The notes under the pieces are model-generated. The model was not told the DNA's origin and searched no databases. It saw only the letters and a program-made list of their open reading frames with translations. From contig NZ_JADDXR010000002.1 in the NCBI RefSeq assembly GCF_015330125.1, positions 2,368,685 to 2,432,684 on the forward strand: 64,000 nucleotides of DNA. The letters run 5' to 3'. The position numbers and the translations under genes were made by a program. This document shows positions 45,534 through 54,800 of this stretch, one piece after another. The number at the start of each line of letters is the position of its first letter. Within the stretch, counting starts at the first letter, position 1. The stretch is from Zobellia nedashkovskayae. GTDB taxonomy: Bacteria; Bacteroidota; Bacteroidia; Flavobacteriales; Flavobacteriaceae.

Positions 45534-46675
45534 TACGGACGGCTAATCGTTTACATACAGTTGAAGAATATTACTTCTCAAAGAAGCTTAGAGAGGTACG
45601 TGGTTTGATTGCCGAAGGAAGACCTGTTATCAATATGGGTATCGGTAGTCCTGACTTGGCTCCATCTGAATCAATAATTAAAAGCATTCAAGATGCCGTT
45701 TTAGAAAGTGGCGCGCATCAATACCAAAGTTATCAAGGTCTACCTGAATTACGTGAGGCCGTAGCTGACTTTTATAACTTAAAATTTGGAGTTACGCTAG
45801 ATGCATCTACGGAGATTTTACCATTAATGGGCTCCAAAGAAGGTATTATGCATATTAGTATGGCTTTTTTAAATGAAGGCGATATAGCTTTAATTCCTAA
45901 TCCAGGATACCCAACATATACGTCGGTTACAAAATTGGTAGGCGCAGAGGCTAAATATTATAACCTGACTGCAGAAAGCGGATGGTTCCCAGATTTGGAA
46001 GAATTACAAGAGCATGATTTAACTAAGGTGAAAATTATGTGGACGAGCTACCCACACATGCCAACTGGAGCAACGGCCACAAAGGCCCAGTTTAAAAAGT
46101 TGGTTGCTTTTGCGAAAAAGAATGATATTCTTTTGGTGAACGATAACCCGTACAGTTTTGTGCTGAATGATTCGCCAGCCAGTATTTTGGCTGTTGATGG
46201 GGCAAAAGATGTAGCGTTGGAGCTTAATTCTTTAAGTAAAACCTTTAACATGGCCGGTTGGCGTGTAGGTATGGTTTTAGGTAGTGCAGAACATATTAAT
46301 GCGGTACTAAAGGTAAAAAGCAACATGGATTCCGGTATGTTTTACGGAATACAAAAAGGAGCCATTGAGGCACTGAAAAGTGGTCAAGAGTGGTTTGATA
46401 AGTTGAATGAGCTATATAGTTCTAGGAGAGCATTAATGTACCAATTAGCGGACAAGTTAAATTGTACGTACGATGCTGATGCTGTTGGGATGTTTATTTG
46501 GGCAAAATTGCCGGAAGGAAGCAAATCTGCCGAAGAATTTATAGATGAGGTATTGTATGAAAAGAATCTTTTCATTACGCCAGGAACTATTTTCGGAAGT
46601 AATGGCGAAGGATATATTCGTTTCTCATTATGTGTGACAGAAGATAAAATTAAAGAAGCAATTAGTCGGTTTTAG
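45530..46675 (+). CDS. PLP-dependent aminotransferase (class I/II)
   Basis: The 381-residue fold-type I enzyme has the PLP lysine in LNSLSKTFNMAGWRVGM near residue 235 and substrate-binding INMGIGSPDLAPS near 35. Its ATG overlaps the pheA stop codon (ATGA), so translation is coupled. Between pheA and tyrA it most likely transaminates phenylpyruvate or 4-hydroxyphenylpyruvate, or prephenate itself. Sequence alone does not decide which. Confidence 0.9.
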   Translation: MIRTANRLHTVEEYYFSKKLREVRGLIAEGRPVINMGIGSPDLAPSESIIKSIQDAVLESGAHQYQSYQGLPELREAVADFYNLKFGVTLDASTEILPLMGSKEGIMHISMAFLNEGDIALIPNPGYPTYTSVTKLVGAEAKYYNLTAESGWFPDLEELQEHDLTKVKIMWTSYPHMPTGATATKAQFKKLVAFAKKNDILLVNDNPYSFVLNDSPASILAVDGAKDVALELNSLSKTFNMAGWRVGMVLGSAEHINAVLKVKSNMDSGMFYGIQKGAIEALKSGQEWFDKLNELYSSRRALMYQLADKLNCTYDADAVGMFIWAKLPEGSKSAEEFIDEVLYEKNLFITPGTIFGSNGEGYIRFSLCVTEDKIKEAISRF

Positions 46676-46698
46676 ACAGGCGAATTATAGTTGATAAA

Positions 46699-47559
46699 AT
46701 GAACGTTTTTATAATTGGTGTTGGGTTAATAGGCGGTTCTTTCGCAAAGGACATCAAACGTCTACGTCCAGAGAGCAAAATTTACGGGGTAGATACAAGT
46801 GCTTCGCATATAAAGGAAGCATTAGATTTAGGTGTAATAGATTTAGAATCGAGTTATGCAGACTTGGGTCTTGCAGATATGGTTATTGTGAGTATTCCTG
46901 TAGATGTAATGATTACAGAGCTTCCAAAAATATTGGATGCAGTAAATGATAATTGCGTGGTTTTTGATGGTGGATCTACAAAAAGTTTGATTTGTAAAAC
47001 ATTAGATTCACATCCAAAGCGCAGAAATTATTTAGCAGCGCATCCTATTGCGGGTACCGAGCATTCAGGTCCCACGGCAGCTATTGAAAATTTATATGTA
47101 GGTAAGACCAATATTATTTGCGAGGTAGAAAAAACGGCTTTTAAACTTCAAGAAAGGGCTCTAGAGCTTTTTCAAGAGATAGGAATGCGTATTCGTTATA
47201 TGAATCCAGAAGCACATGATAAGCACATTGCATACGTGTCTCATTTGTCACACATCAGCTCTTTTATGTTGGGAAAGACCGTAATTGATAAAGAGAGAAA
47301 TGAACGTGATATTTTTGACATGGCGGGCAGTGGTTTTGAGAGCACGGTTAGGTTAGCAAAGAGTTCACCGGCCATGTGGACGCCTATTTTTGAACAGAAT
47401 AAAGAGAATGTGGTCGAAACTTTGACCGAATATATACAAAACCTACAGGAGTTTAAACACCTGCTGGAAAAAGGAGATTACACGGGAATTTTTAACGAAA
47501 TGAACGACACTAATAAAATAAAGGAAATTTTAAACGGAATACCACTAAACAAGAAGTAA
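46699..47559 (+). CDS. tyrA: Prephenate dehydrogenase
   Basis: The 286-residue enzyme oxidatively decarboxylates prephenate to 4-hydroxyphenylpyruvate for Tyr. The NAD(P) fold opens with FIIGVGLIGGSFAKDIK; the active-site stretch LAAHPIAGTEHSGP near 115 and the helical part HIAYVSHLSHISSFML near 175 match TyrA. There is no ACT or mutase domain. It sits 23 bases after the aminotransferase and its stop overlaps the next ATG by one base. Confidence 0.94.
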   Translation: MNVFIIGVGLIGGSFAKDIKRLRPESKIYGVDTSASHIKEALDLGVIDLESSYADLGLADMVIVSIPVDVMITELPKILDAVNDNCVVFDGGSTKSLICKTLDSHPKRRNYLAAHPIAGTEHSGPTAAIENLYVGKTNIICEVEKTAFKLQERALELFQEIGMRIRYMNPEAHDKHIAYVSHLSHISSFMLGKTVIDKERNERDIFDMAGSGFESTVRLAKSSPAMWTPIFEQNKENVVETLTEYIQNLQEFKHLLEKGDYTGIFNEMNDTNKIKEILNGIPLNKK

Positions 47560-48641
47560 TGGAGAATTCAAAAGAAATGAGAACATGGTTGGATGATATG
47601 GGTTTAGACCATCCACTAGTAATAGCAGGGCCATGTAGTGCTGAAACCGAGGAACAAGTGTTGCGTATTGCGCACGAGTTAAAAGATACCGATGTAAATT
47701 ACTACAGAGCGGGTATCTGGAAACCAAGAACACGACCAGGTAACTTTGAAGGTGTTGGCGCACTTGGTTTAAAGTGGTTGCAAAAAGTTAAGGCAGAGAC
47801 AGGTTTGAAAACGGCAACAGAAGTTGCTAACCGCGCGCATGTAGAGTTGGCATTAGAGCACGATGTAGATTTGTTGTGGGTTGGCGCACGTTCAACTGTG
47901 AGTCCATTTATCATGCAAGAATTAGCAGATGCCTTAGAAGGTACTGATAAGATTGTATTGGTGAAAAATCCGGTTAACCCAGATTTAGCTTTATGGTTAG
48001 GTGGTATAGAGCGTTTACATACCGCTGGAATCAAAAAATTAGGAGCTATTCATAGGGGTTTCTCTACCTATGAGAAAACAAAGTACAGAAACATTCCTGA
48101 ATGGCAATTGGCTATTGAGTTTCAAAATAAATTTCCTGATTTACCATTGATTAGTGATCCTTCACATATTACCGGTAATCGCGACATGATTTTTGATGTT
48201 TCGCAAACTGCATTAGATTTAAACTTTGATGGTTTAATGATCGAGACTCATTTTGACCCTGACAATGCTTGGAGTGATGCTGCTCAGCAAGTAACACCAG
48301 CAAAATTGGTGCAAATCATGAGGGATCTAAAAATCAGAAAAGAAACTGATAGTGAAGCAGAATACAATGCTAAGTTGAGCAATTTAAGAGCTCAGATAGA
48401 TATTCTTGATAATCAGTTGATCGAGGCTATGGGCAAACGTATGAAAGTTTCAGATGGTATTGGTGAGTTGAAAAAACAAAAGAACGTAGCAGTGCTACAA
48501 TCTAACCGATGGAACCAAATTCTTGGTGCTATGATTCTTGAAGGGGAATCAAAAGGATTGAGCGAAGAATTTATTCTTAAGATGTTTAAGGCCATTCACC
48601 AAGAATCTATCAATCATCAAGAGAAGATTGTAAACGGCTAG
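47559..48641 (+). CDS. Bifunctional DAHP synthase / chorismate mutase
   Basis: This 360-residue protein joins 3-deoxy-D-arabino-heptulosonate-7-phosphate synthase (residues about 1-265: LVIAGPCSAETEEQ, YRAGIWKPRTRPGNFEG, SDPSHITGNRD) to a C-terminal AroQ-type chorismate mutase (about 270-355: LRAQIDILDNQLIEAMGKRM, KVSDGIGELKKQ). It therefore commits carbon to the shikimate pathway and later makes prephenate for the PheA and TyrA of the same operon. Chorismate mutase as C-terminal partner is the usual Bacteroidota order; feedback by prephenate or chorismate is plausible. TAATG coupling with tyrA. Confidence 0.93.
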   Translation: MENSKEMRTWLDDMGLDHPLVIAGPCSAETEEQVLRIAHELKDTDVNYYRAGIWKPRTRPGNFEGVGALGLKWLQKVKAETGLKTATEVANRAHVELALEHDVDLLWVGARSTVSPFIMQELADALEGTDKIVLVKNPVNPDLALWLGGIERLHTAGIKKLGAIHRGFSTYEKTKYRNIPEWQLAIEFQNKFPDLPLISDPSHITGNRDMIFDVSQTALDLNFDGLMIETHFDPDNAWSDAAQQVTPAKLVQIMRDLKIRKETDSEAEYNAKLSNLRAQIDILDNQLIEAMGKRMKVSDGIGELKKQKNVAVLQSNRWNQILGAMILEGESKGLSEEFILKMFKAIHQESINHQEKIVNG

Positions 48642-48664
48642 TATTAGTTATATACACATTTATT

Positions 48665-48699
48665 AAACACGGCTTATCTTTTGATGAGCCGTGTTTTTT
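48665..48699 (+). terminator. Terminator of the aromatic operon
   Basis: A 14-bp stem (AAACACGGCTTATC / GATGAGCCGTGTTT, one G-T wobble) with a TTTT loop is followed by a T tract. Confidence 0.92.
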
Positions 48700-48876
48700 T
48701 ATGGAGGAATATGATTTTTTCGATTTAAATATACTTCAATGAAACTATTTTAGAAATGTTATTGGGAGTTTACGGGAACTAGATGAAATCAACAAAACCT
48801 TATAACAACCTAATGAAGGCCATGTTTAGCATAAAAAAGCGTTATTTTGCACTCTACTTGAAAACCAAGTAACTGC

Positions 48877-49830
48877 ATGAAAGGAATCGTATATAAATCT
48901 ACTGGGAGTTGGTATACCGTAAAAGCACAAGATGGTGAATATTACGAATGCCGTATTAAGGGAAAATTCAGGATTCAGGGTATAAAAAGTACGAATCCTA
49001 TTGCAGTTGGCGACACAGTGGCGTTTGAGATAGAACAATTAGGTGATGCTACTGTAGGAACCATTCATAGCATTGATGACCGTAAGAATTACATCATTCG
49101 GAAATCCGTAAACCTTTCAAAACAAACGCATATTATTGCGGCCAACTTAGATCAAGTATTTTTGCTTGTTACTTTAAATAACCCAACAACCCACACTGTT
49201 TTTATTGACCGTTTCTTGGCTACTGCCGAAGCTTATGATATTCCTGCTGTTTTACTATTTAACAAAGTAGATAGCTACGCTATTGAAGAGTTGGCAGAGA
49301 TTAAGTACTTGGCAGAGCTGTATAGAAAAATAGGTTATACCTGTGTTGGTATTTCGGCGAAGTCCGGTAAAAATGTAGACAAGGTAAAAGAAATGATGCT
49401 TGGTAAAACAAGTATGTTTGCAGGTCATTCGGGTGCAGGTAAATCTACATTAGTGAACACCCTAGAGCCTAAACTTGACATAAAAACTAAGGAAATTTCT
49501 GGGCAACATCTGCAAGGTCAACATACTACAACGTTTGCCGAAATGTTTGATTTAGATTTTGGTGCTCGTATTATAGATACACCGGGTATTAAAGGTTTTG
49601 GTATCGTTGATATGAAAAAGGAGGAAATAGGAGATTACTTTCCTGAATTCTTCAAACTCAAAGGGAATTGTAAGTTTAATAACTGCTTACATATAGACGA
49701 ACCCAAATGTGCGGTAAAAGATGCGTTGGAGAATGATGAAGTAGCTTGGAGCCGTTACCGAAGTTATGTGCAAATGATAACCGGCGATGATGAGAATTAC
49801 AGGGTTGATATTCATGACGTTAAAAAATAG
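48877..49830 (+). CDS. rsgA: Ribosome small-subunit-dependent GTPase A
   Basis: The 317-residue GTPase helps mature the 30S subunit. It has an N-terminal OB fold and the circularly permuted order of G motifs: G4 (LFNKVD near 128), then G1 (GHSGAGKSTLVN near 186) and G3 (DTPGIKGFG near 232). A C-terminal zinc knuckle CKFNNCLHIDEPKC is complete. Position next to dtd is common. It starts a plus-strand run ending with the polyprenyl synthase. Confidence 0.96.
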   Translation: MKGIVYKSTGSWYTVKAQDGEYYECRIKGKFRIQGIKSTNPIAVGDTVAFEIEQLGDATVGTIHSIDDRKNYIIRKSVNLSKQTHIIAANLDQVFLLVTLNNPTTHTVFIDRFLATAEAYDIPAVLLFNKVDSYAIEELAEIKYLAELYRKIGYTCVGISAKSGKNVDKVKEMMLGKTSMFAGHSGAGKSTLVNTLEPKLDIKTKEISGQHLQGQHTTTFAEMFDLDFGARIIDTPGIKGFGIVDMKKEEIGDYFPEFFKLKGNCKFNNCLHIDEPKCAVKDALENDEVAWSRYRSYVQMITGDDENYRVDIHDVKK

Positions 49831-49865
49831 CATTTAGAAGAATTAGAAATACCAGATTAAGAGCA

Positions 49866-50318
49866 ATGCGAGCCATTATTCAGCGAGTTTCAAGAGCCAG
49901 TGTAACAGTAGACGGCAAAATAATTTCAGAAATACAAAACGGACTTCTAATATTACTGGGCATTGAAGATGCAGACGGTCAAGAAGATATTGAATGGCTA
50001 TCTCGCAAAATCGTAAATCTTAGAATATTTAGTGATGCTGATGGTGTCATGAACGAATCGCTTATGAATAATGGGGGAGATGCCATTGTTGTAAGTCAGT
50101 TTACATTGCATGCCGCTGTTAAAAAAGGCAATAGACCCTCGTATATAAAAGCATCAAAACCTGATATTGCTATTCCTTTATATGAAAAGTTTATAGCGCA
50201 GGTAGAAATAGATTTAGGCAAGAAAATCGGTACCGGTATTTTTGGAGCAGATATGAAGATAGATTTGTTAAACGATGGCCCGGTTACTATTGCAATAGAT
50301 ACAAAAAACAGGGAATAA
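49866..50318 (+). CDS. dtd: D-aminoacyl-tRNA deacylase
   Basis: This 150-residue enzyme removes D-amino acids wrongly attached to tRNA. The start MRAIIQRVSRASVTVDG, the active-site VVSQFTLHA near residue 78 and the cross-subunit motif LNDGPVTI near 138 match the family. It is 35 bases after rsgA, probably co-transcribed. Confidence 0.96.
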   Translation: MRAIIQRVSRASVTVDGKIISEIQNGLLILLGIEDADGQEDIEWLSRKIVNLRIFSDADGVMNESLMNNGGDAIVVSQFTLHAAVKKGNRPSYIKASKPDIAIPLYEKFIAQVEIDLGKKIGTGIFGADMKIDLLNDGPVTIAIDTKNRE

Positions 50319-50398
50319 CGTCGTTTCGTCGATTTTTTTCTTCGCTTTGTAAGAAAAATATGTGTTTTACGTTGGATTTTCACAACCAAAACCAATCA

Positions 50399-52309
50399 AT
50401 GCGACTATCGTTATTATTCTCTCTACTATTCTTGAGCTCTCTTTCCTATGCGCAAGAATTAAAATACAATTCCCTTTTTATTAATAAAGTTTTAACGGAA
50501 AACGCAAATGCCGTTGTTCGTCTAGATCAATTAGATGTTGAGATTCTGTCTCAACAAAAAATGACCGTTAAAAACAAACAGGTTATTACGGTGTTAAATA
50601 AACTAGGCAATCGTAATGCTCGAACTGGTCTGGGATATGATAGTTCAAAGAAAATAAAGAGCATGAATATCGTGGTCTACGATGCAGTTGGCAACGAGAT
50701 TGAAAAAATCAAGAAAAAGGATTTTAAAGACGTAAATGCCGTAGATGGTTTTTCACTGTATATTGACTATCGCAAACTGTACTATAATTACACTCCTATA
50801 AGTTATCCATACACTATAGAATTTAATTATGAATACGAAACATCTGATACCGGGTCTATTCCCTCTTGGTATTTTTTAAGCGGATTTACAGTAAGTGTTG
50901 AAAAAAGTCATTATTCTATAGTTTATGCGGATGCAGGTCAAAAACCCGTAATTTATGAAAAAAATCTAGAGAGTTTAGAATTTGATAAAAAGGAAACAAA
51001 TAATTCTATAACCTACACGGCCCAAACTATTCCGGCTATGAAAAGGGAAGGTATGAGTCCGTCTTTTGAGAAAATCAGTCCTAAGTTAATGGCTCGGATA
51101 CCTAATTTTCATTATAAAGGATTTGATGCATCTATTAGTAACTGGAAGGATATGGGGTCTTGGGTGGATAATAACCTTTTATCAGGTAGAGATGAACTTA
51201 GTCCGCAAACTGTAGCAAAAGCGAAGGCGTTGGTTTTGGGGGTAGATGATGATCTTGAAAAAGCGAAAATCATTTATAAATACGTTCAGGATAATACAAG
51301 ATACATTAGCGTCCAAATTGGTATTGGCGGCCTACAGCCCATTTCGGCAATTGAGGTAGATAAAGTAAAGTATGGTGATTGCAAAGGTCTTTCTAACTAT
51401 ACTAAAGCACTTTTAAAAGAAGTGGGGGTTACATCCTATTACGCTGTCGTGCAAGCCGGAGGAGATAAAGTTGATTTTGAAGATGATTTTGCTGATTTAG
51501 CCCAGGGCAATCATATTATTTTAGCCATCCCATATAATGAAACTTACTACTGGGTAGATTGTACATCCCAGATTCTCCCGTTTGGATATATTGGGACTTT
51601 TACAGACGATAGAAAAGTGATGATTGTAAAACCCGAGGGAGGCGACATCGTAACAACCACGGCTTACGTTAATGAAGATAATTATCAATCTATTATGGCA
51701 TCATATGAATTAAAGCCTGATGGTAGTATTTCCGGCAAAACACATCTTGTGACAAAAGGAAGCCAGTATAACGCGCATTTTAGGTTAAAGGAAAAAATGG
51801 ATGAGGATATTGTAAAGCAGTTTAAGAGTAGGTGGAGTTCCATTAACAACCTAGCTGTTGCAAACTATCATTTTGATAACAATACAAACGATGTAGTCTT
51901 TACTGAAGACATTTCCCTTAGTGCATCAAACTATGCTTCAATTAGTGGAGATAGAATTCTATTTACCGCAAATGCGTTTAATAATCAAAATGTTGTACCT
52001 GATCGTTATCGTAATAGAAAATTGCCTTTTGAAATTCAAAGAGGTTTTTTAGATGAAGATATTTTTACAATACAACTTCCTACAGGGTACATAGTAGAGG
52101 CGCTGCCAAACGCTAAGGAAATTGAAAATGAATTTGGCACGTATTCCGTAAGTTTTGAGCAGAATACAGATAATCATTCTGTGAAATTAAAAAGAAGATT
52201 TTTGCTTAAAAAAGGGTATTACCCAAAGGATAAATATAAAGAATATCGCGATTTTAGAAAAGAAATTGCAAGTGCGGATAACGCACAGATTGTTCTTCTT
52301 AAAAAATAA
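50399..52309 (+). CDS. DUF3857 / transglutaminase-like exported protein with intact triad
   Basis: Starting at ATG 50399 the 636-residue protein has a signal peptide (MRLSLLFSLLFLSSLSYAQ). An N-terminal DUF3857 region covers about residues 50-225, and a transglutaminase-like core follows with Cys328 (YGDCKGLSNYTKALLKE), His372 (GNHIILAIP) and Asp387 (WVDCTS). The C-terminal 200 residues are beta-rich (DUF3858-like). It is probably periplasmic. The substrate is unknown; the fold includes proteases and cross-linkers. The neighbouring paralogue has lost the triad. Confidence 0.85.
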   Translation: MRLSLLFSLLFLSSLSYAQELKYNSLFINKVLTENANAVVRLDQLDVEILSQQKMTVKNKQVITVLNKLGNRNARTGLGYDSSKKIKSMNIVVYDAVGNEIEKIKKKDFKDVNAVDGFSLYIDYRKLYYNYTPISYPYTIEFNYEYETSDTGSIPSWYFLSGFTVSVEKSHYSIVYADAGQKPVIYEKNLESLEFDKKETNNSITYTAQTIPAMKREGMSPSFEKISPKLMARIPNFHYKGFDASISNWKDMGSWVDNNLLSGRDELSPQTVAKAKALVLGVDDDLEKAKIIYKYVQDNTRYISVQIGIGGLQPISAIEVDKVKYGDCKGLSNYTKALLKEVGVTSYYAVVQAGGDKVDFEDDFADLAQGNHIILAIPYNETYYWVDCTSQILPFGYIGTFTDDRKVMIVKPEGGDIVTTTAYVNEDNYQSIMASYELKPDGSISGKTHLVTKGSQYNAHFRLKEKMDEDIVKQFKSRWSSINNLAVANYHFDNNTNDVVFTEDISLSASNYASISGDRILFTANAFNNQNVVPDRYRNRKLPFEIQRGFLDEDIFTIQLPTGYIVEALPNAKEIENEFGTYSVSFEQNTDNHSVKLKRRFLLKKGYYPKDKYKEYRDFRKEIASADNAQIVLLKK

Positions 52310-52340
52310 CCAAACCTCTTTACTTAAAAAACCAATTCGT

Positions 52341-54404
52341 ATGATACAATTTCGAACAACCGCTTTGTTGGTTCTTCTAACCATTTCATTTTCTGGAAAC
52401 GCACAGGATTTTAAATTCGGAAAAGTTTCCGAAGAAGAGATAAAGGAAACCTTTAATCCTAGTGATTCTTCTGCTGCTGCTACTGTGTTGTATAGAAGTA
52501 AGGAAATTAGATTTAAATATAGTAGTGGCACTGGATTTAATGTGGTTACAGAAGTATTTGAGAGAATTAAAATCTATGATAAAGCAGGGTTTGATTATGC
52601 CACGGTATCTCAGTCGTTATACAGAAATAATAATGATATAGAAACTGTTTCTGGGTTAAAAGCATACACCTATTCATGGAAGAATGGTAAAATTGAAAAG
52701 AGCAAAATGGAAAAATCCGCTGTTTTCACTACTGAATTGAATAAATATAGAAATGAAGAAAAATTTACACTTCCAAATGTAAAAGAAGGTTGTGTAATTG
52801 AGTATCAATATAGAATAACATCGCCCTTCTATTATTCAATAGATGAAATTGCACTTCAATATGACATACCTATAAAACAGCAAGAAATCAGTATTTCAGC
52901 TCCAGAGTATTTTGTTTTTAAACCAAACATGAAAGGATATCTAGCGGTGAATCCAAAGTATAGTACAAAGTCTGATAAAATAAATTTCACAAATAAATCT
53001 AGAACTACAAGTGGAGGAGGATGGGGAGCAACATCTACAGAATACTCAAATCAAAGTATAGATTATAAAGTAAATACTACAGATTATAATATGACCAACG
53101 TACCTGCTTTAAATGAGGAGCCTTACGTGAACGATATGGATAATTATAGAAGTTCGGTAAACTATGAACTTCAGTATGTAAAATTTCCTCAGCAACTACA
53201 GGAAAATTATACCACCACATGGGAAGATGTAATTAAGAAAATATATAAAAGTGATGGTTTTGGAGGGCAATTAAAATCTACAAAATATTTTAAAGATGAC
53301 CTCGAAATTTTACGGGGTAAAACATCGACTGAGACTGAATTGATGGGGGCTATCTTCTCACATGTGCAGGGGCGCATGAATTGGAATAATATATACGGAT
53401 ATTATGTAGATAAAGGAGTTAAAACTGCTTATAAGGAGCGAACTGGAAATATAGCAGACATCAATCTTATATTAACCGCAATGCTCCAAGGAGCTGGCCT
53501 GAACGCTAACCCTGTATTGGTAAGTACAAGAAATCATGGGGTGCCAATGTCTCCCACTAGAGAAGGTTTTAACTACGTAATTGCTTCGGTTGAAATGGAT
53601 GGAAATTTACTATTGTTAGATGCAACCAACAAGTATGCTAGACCTAATTTATTACCCACACGAGCGCTAAACTGGTACGGAAAGAAGATTCAAAAAGATG
53701 GGTCTTCAGTTTCCGTAAATCTTTTTCCTTACAACCTTTCTGAGGAAAGTGTACAATTAAGTGTTAGGTTAAAAGAAAATGGGAGTATAGAGGGTAAGCA
53801 AAGGCATACTAATAAAGACTATAATGCCTATTTGTTCAGAAATAAATATGCAAATAGTGTTGAAGATGATTACCTAGAGAAATTGGAAAACAAAAACCAT
53901 GGAATGGAAATATCTGATTACTCTATTAAAAATAAAGACGGTAAAGGTAAGCCTATATTAGAGAGTTATAGTTTTTCTTTAGACAATCAAGCAGACGTTG
54001 TGGGGGATAAAATATACTTTTCACCTTTGTTTCATCTTACGATGAACGAAAACCCTTTTAAACTGGAAGAAAGAGAATATCCAATAGATTTTACATTTCC
54101 TTGGCGAGAGAAATATATAGTGAACATTACCATTCCTGAAGGTTACGAAGTCACATCTTTACCGGAAAATGAGAATTTGACAATGGTTGATAAAATAGGA
54201 GGATTTCAATATCAGATTCTTGATAATGGAACGACATTACAACTTAGGGTTGATGTTAAGATAAACCAAGCGGTGATACCTGCAAACTACTATAATGGCT
54301 TAAAAGAATTGTTTAAAAATATCGTTGAAAAACAAACAGAAAAAGTAGTTTTATCAAAAATTACTTCTAATGGAACTACAGAAAGCTCAGGAAAGGGTAG
54401 ATAA
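52341..54404 (+). CDS. DUF3857 protein with degenerate transglutaminase core
   Basis: From ATG 52341 the 687-residue protein has a signal peptide (MIQFRTTALLVLLTISFSGNAQ), DUF3857 and a transglutaminase-like core. At the catalytic positions the Cys is Ile371 (GNIADINLILTAML), the His is Tyr412 (FNYVIASVE) and only Asp427 (LLDATN) remains. It should be catalytically dead, perhaps a scaffold or regulator of the active upstream paralogue 31 bases away. The frame is open to 52266, but that start precedes no signal peptide. Its end overlaps mazG by 35 bases. Confidence 0.83.
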   Translation: MIQFRTTALLVLLTISFSGNAQDFKFGKVSEEEIKETFNPSDSSAAATVLYRSKEIRFKYSSGTGFNVVTEVFERIKIYDKAGFDYATVSQSLYRNNNDIETVSGLKAYTYSWKNGKIEKSKMEKSAVFTTELNKYRNEEKFTLPNVKEGCVIEYQYRITSPFYYSIDEIALQYDIPIKQQEISISAPEYFVFKPNMKGYLAVNPKYSTKSDKINFTNKSRTTSGGGWGATSTEYSNQSIDYKVNTTDYNMTNVPALNEEPYVNDMDNYRSSVNYELQYVKFPQQLQENYTTTWEDVIKKIYKSDGFGGQLKSTKYFKDDLEILRGKTSTETELMGAIFSHVQGRMNWNNIYGYYVDKGVKTAYKERTGNIADINLILTAMLQGAGLNANPVLVSTRNHGVPMSPTREGFNYVIASVEMDGNLLLLDATNKYARPNLLPTRALNWYGKKIQKDGSSVSVNLFPYNLSEESVQLSVRLKENGSIEGKQRHTNKDYNAYLFRNKYANSVEDDYLEKLENKNHGMEISDYSIKNKDGKGKPILESYSFSLDNQADVVGDKIYFSPLFHLTMNENPFKLEEREYPIDFTFPWREKYIVNITIPEGYEVTSLPENENLTMVDKIGGFQYQILDNGTTLQLRVDVKINQAVIPANYYNGLKELFKNIVEKQTEKVVLSKITSNGTTESSGKGR

Positions 54405-54696
54405 CTGGATCAAAGAGCACGGCGTTCGTTATTTTAACGAACTTACTAATATGGCACAACTTACGGAAGAAGTAGGTGAGGTGGCTCGTATTATTGCGCG
54501 TAGGTATGGTGAGCAGAGTGAAAAAGAGTCGGACAAGAATAAAGATCTTGGAGAAGAATTAGCCGATGTTCTTTTTGTTACGCTCTGTTTGGCTAATCAA
54601 ACAGGTGTAGACCTTCAAGATGCTTTTGACAAAAAACTCGATTTGAAAACAAAACGAGATCATGACCGTCATCACAATAATGAAAAGCTTAAATAG
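54370..54696 (+). CDS. MazG-like nucleotide pyrophosphohydrolase
   Basis: The 108-residue all-alpha NTP pyrophosphatase has the metal-binding motif EEVGEVARI near residue 34 and the second motif DLGEELADVLFVT near 61, as in single-domain MazG-like enzymes that clear non-canonical nucleotides. The HDRHHNN tail is His-rich. Its start overlaps the preceding DUF3857 gene by 35 bases, indicating co-transcription, though the functional link is not obvious. Confidence 0.88.
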   Translation: MELQKAQERVDNWIKEHGVRYFNELTNMAQLTEEVGEVARIIARRYGEQSEKESDKNKDLGEELADVLFVTLCLANQTGVDLQDAFDKKLDLKTKRDHDRHHNNEKLK

Positions 54697-54744
54697 TGCT
54701 ATATTTGGCAACTTGAATTTTACCCTGTCTACATTAGGGTAGAG

Positions 54745-54775
54745 AGGTAGATTTGGAAGCAAATCTACCTATTTT
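54745..54775 (+). terminator. Hairpin between mazG and aroA
   Basis: A perfect 11-bp stem (AGGTAGATTTG / CAAATCTACCT) with a GAAG loop is followed by ATTTT. It looks like a terminator but lies only 26 bases before the aroA start, so it could also be a control element of aroA. Confidence 0.65.
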
Positions 54776-54800
54776 AAGAATCTATTAAAGAGAACAGCTT

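Noticed and set aside
50320..50345. CGTCGTTTCGTCG followed by T run after dtd, considered as a terminator.
   Set aside because: The repeat is direct, not inverted, so no stem can form.
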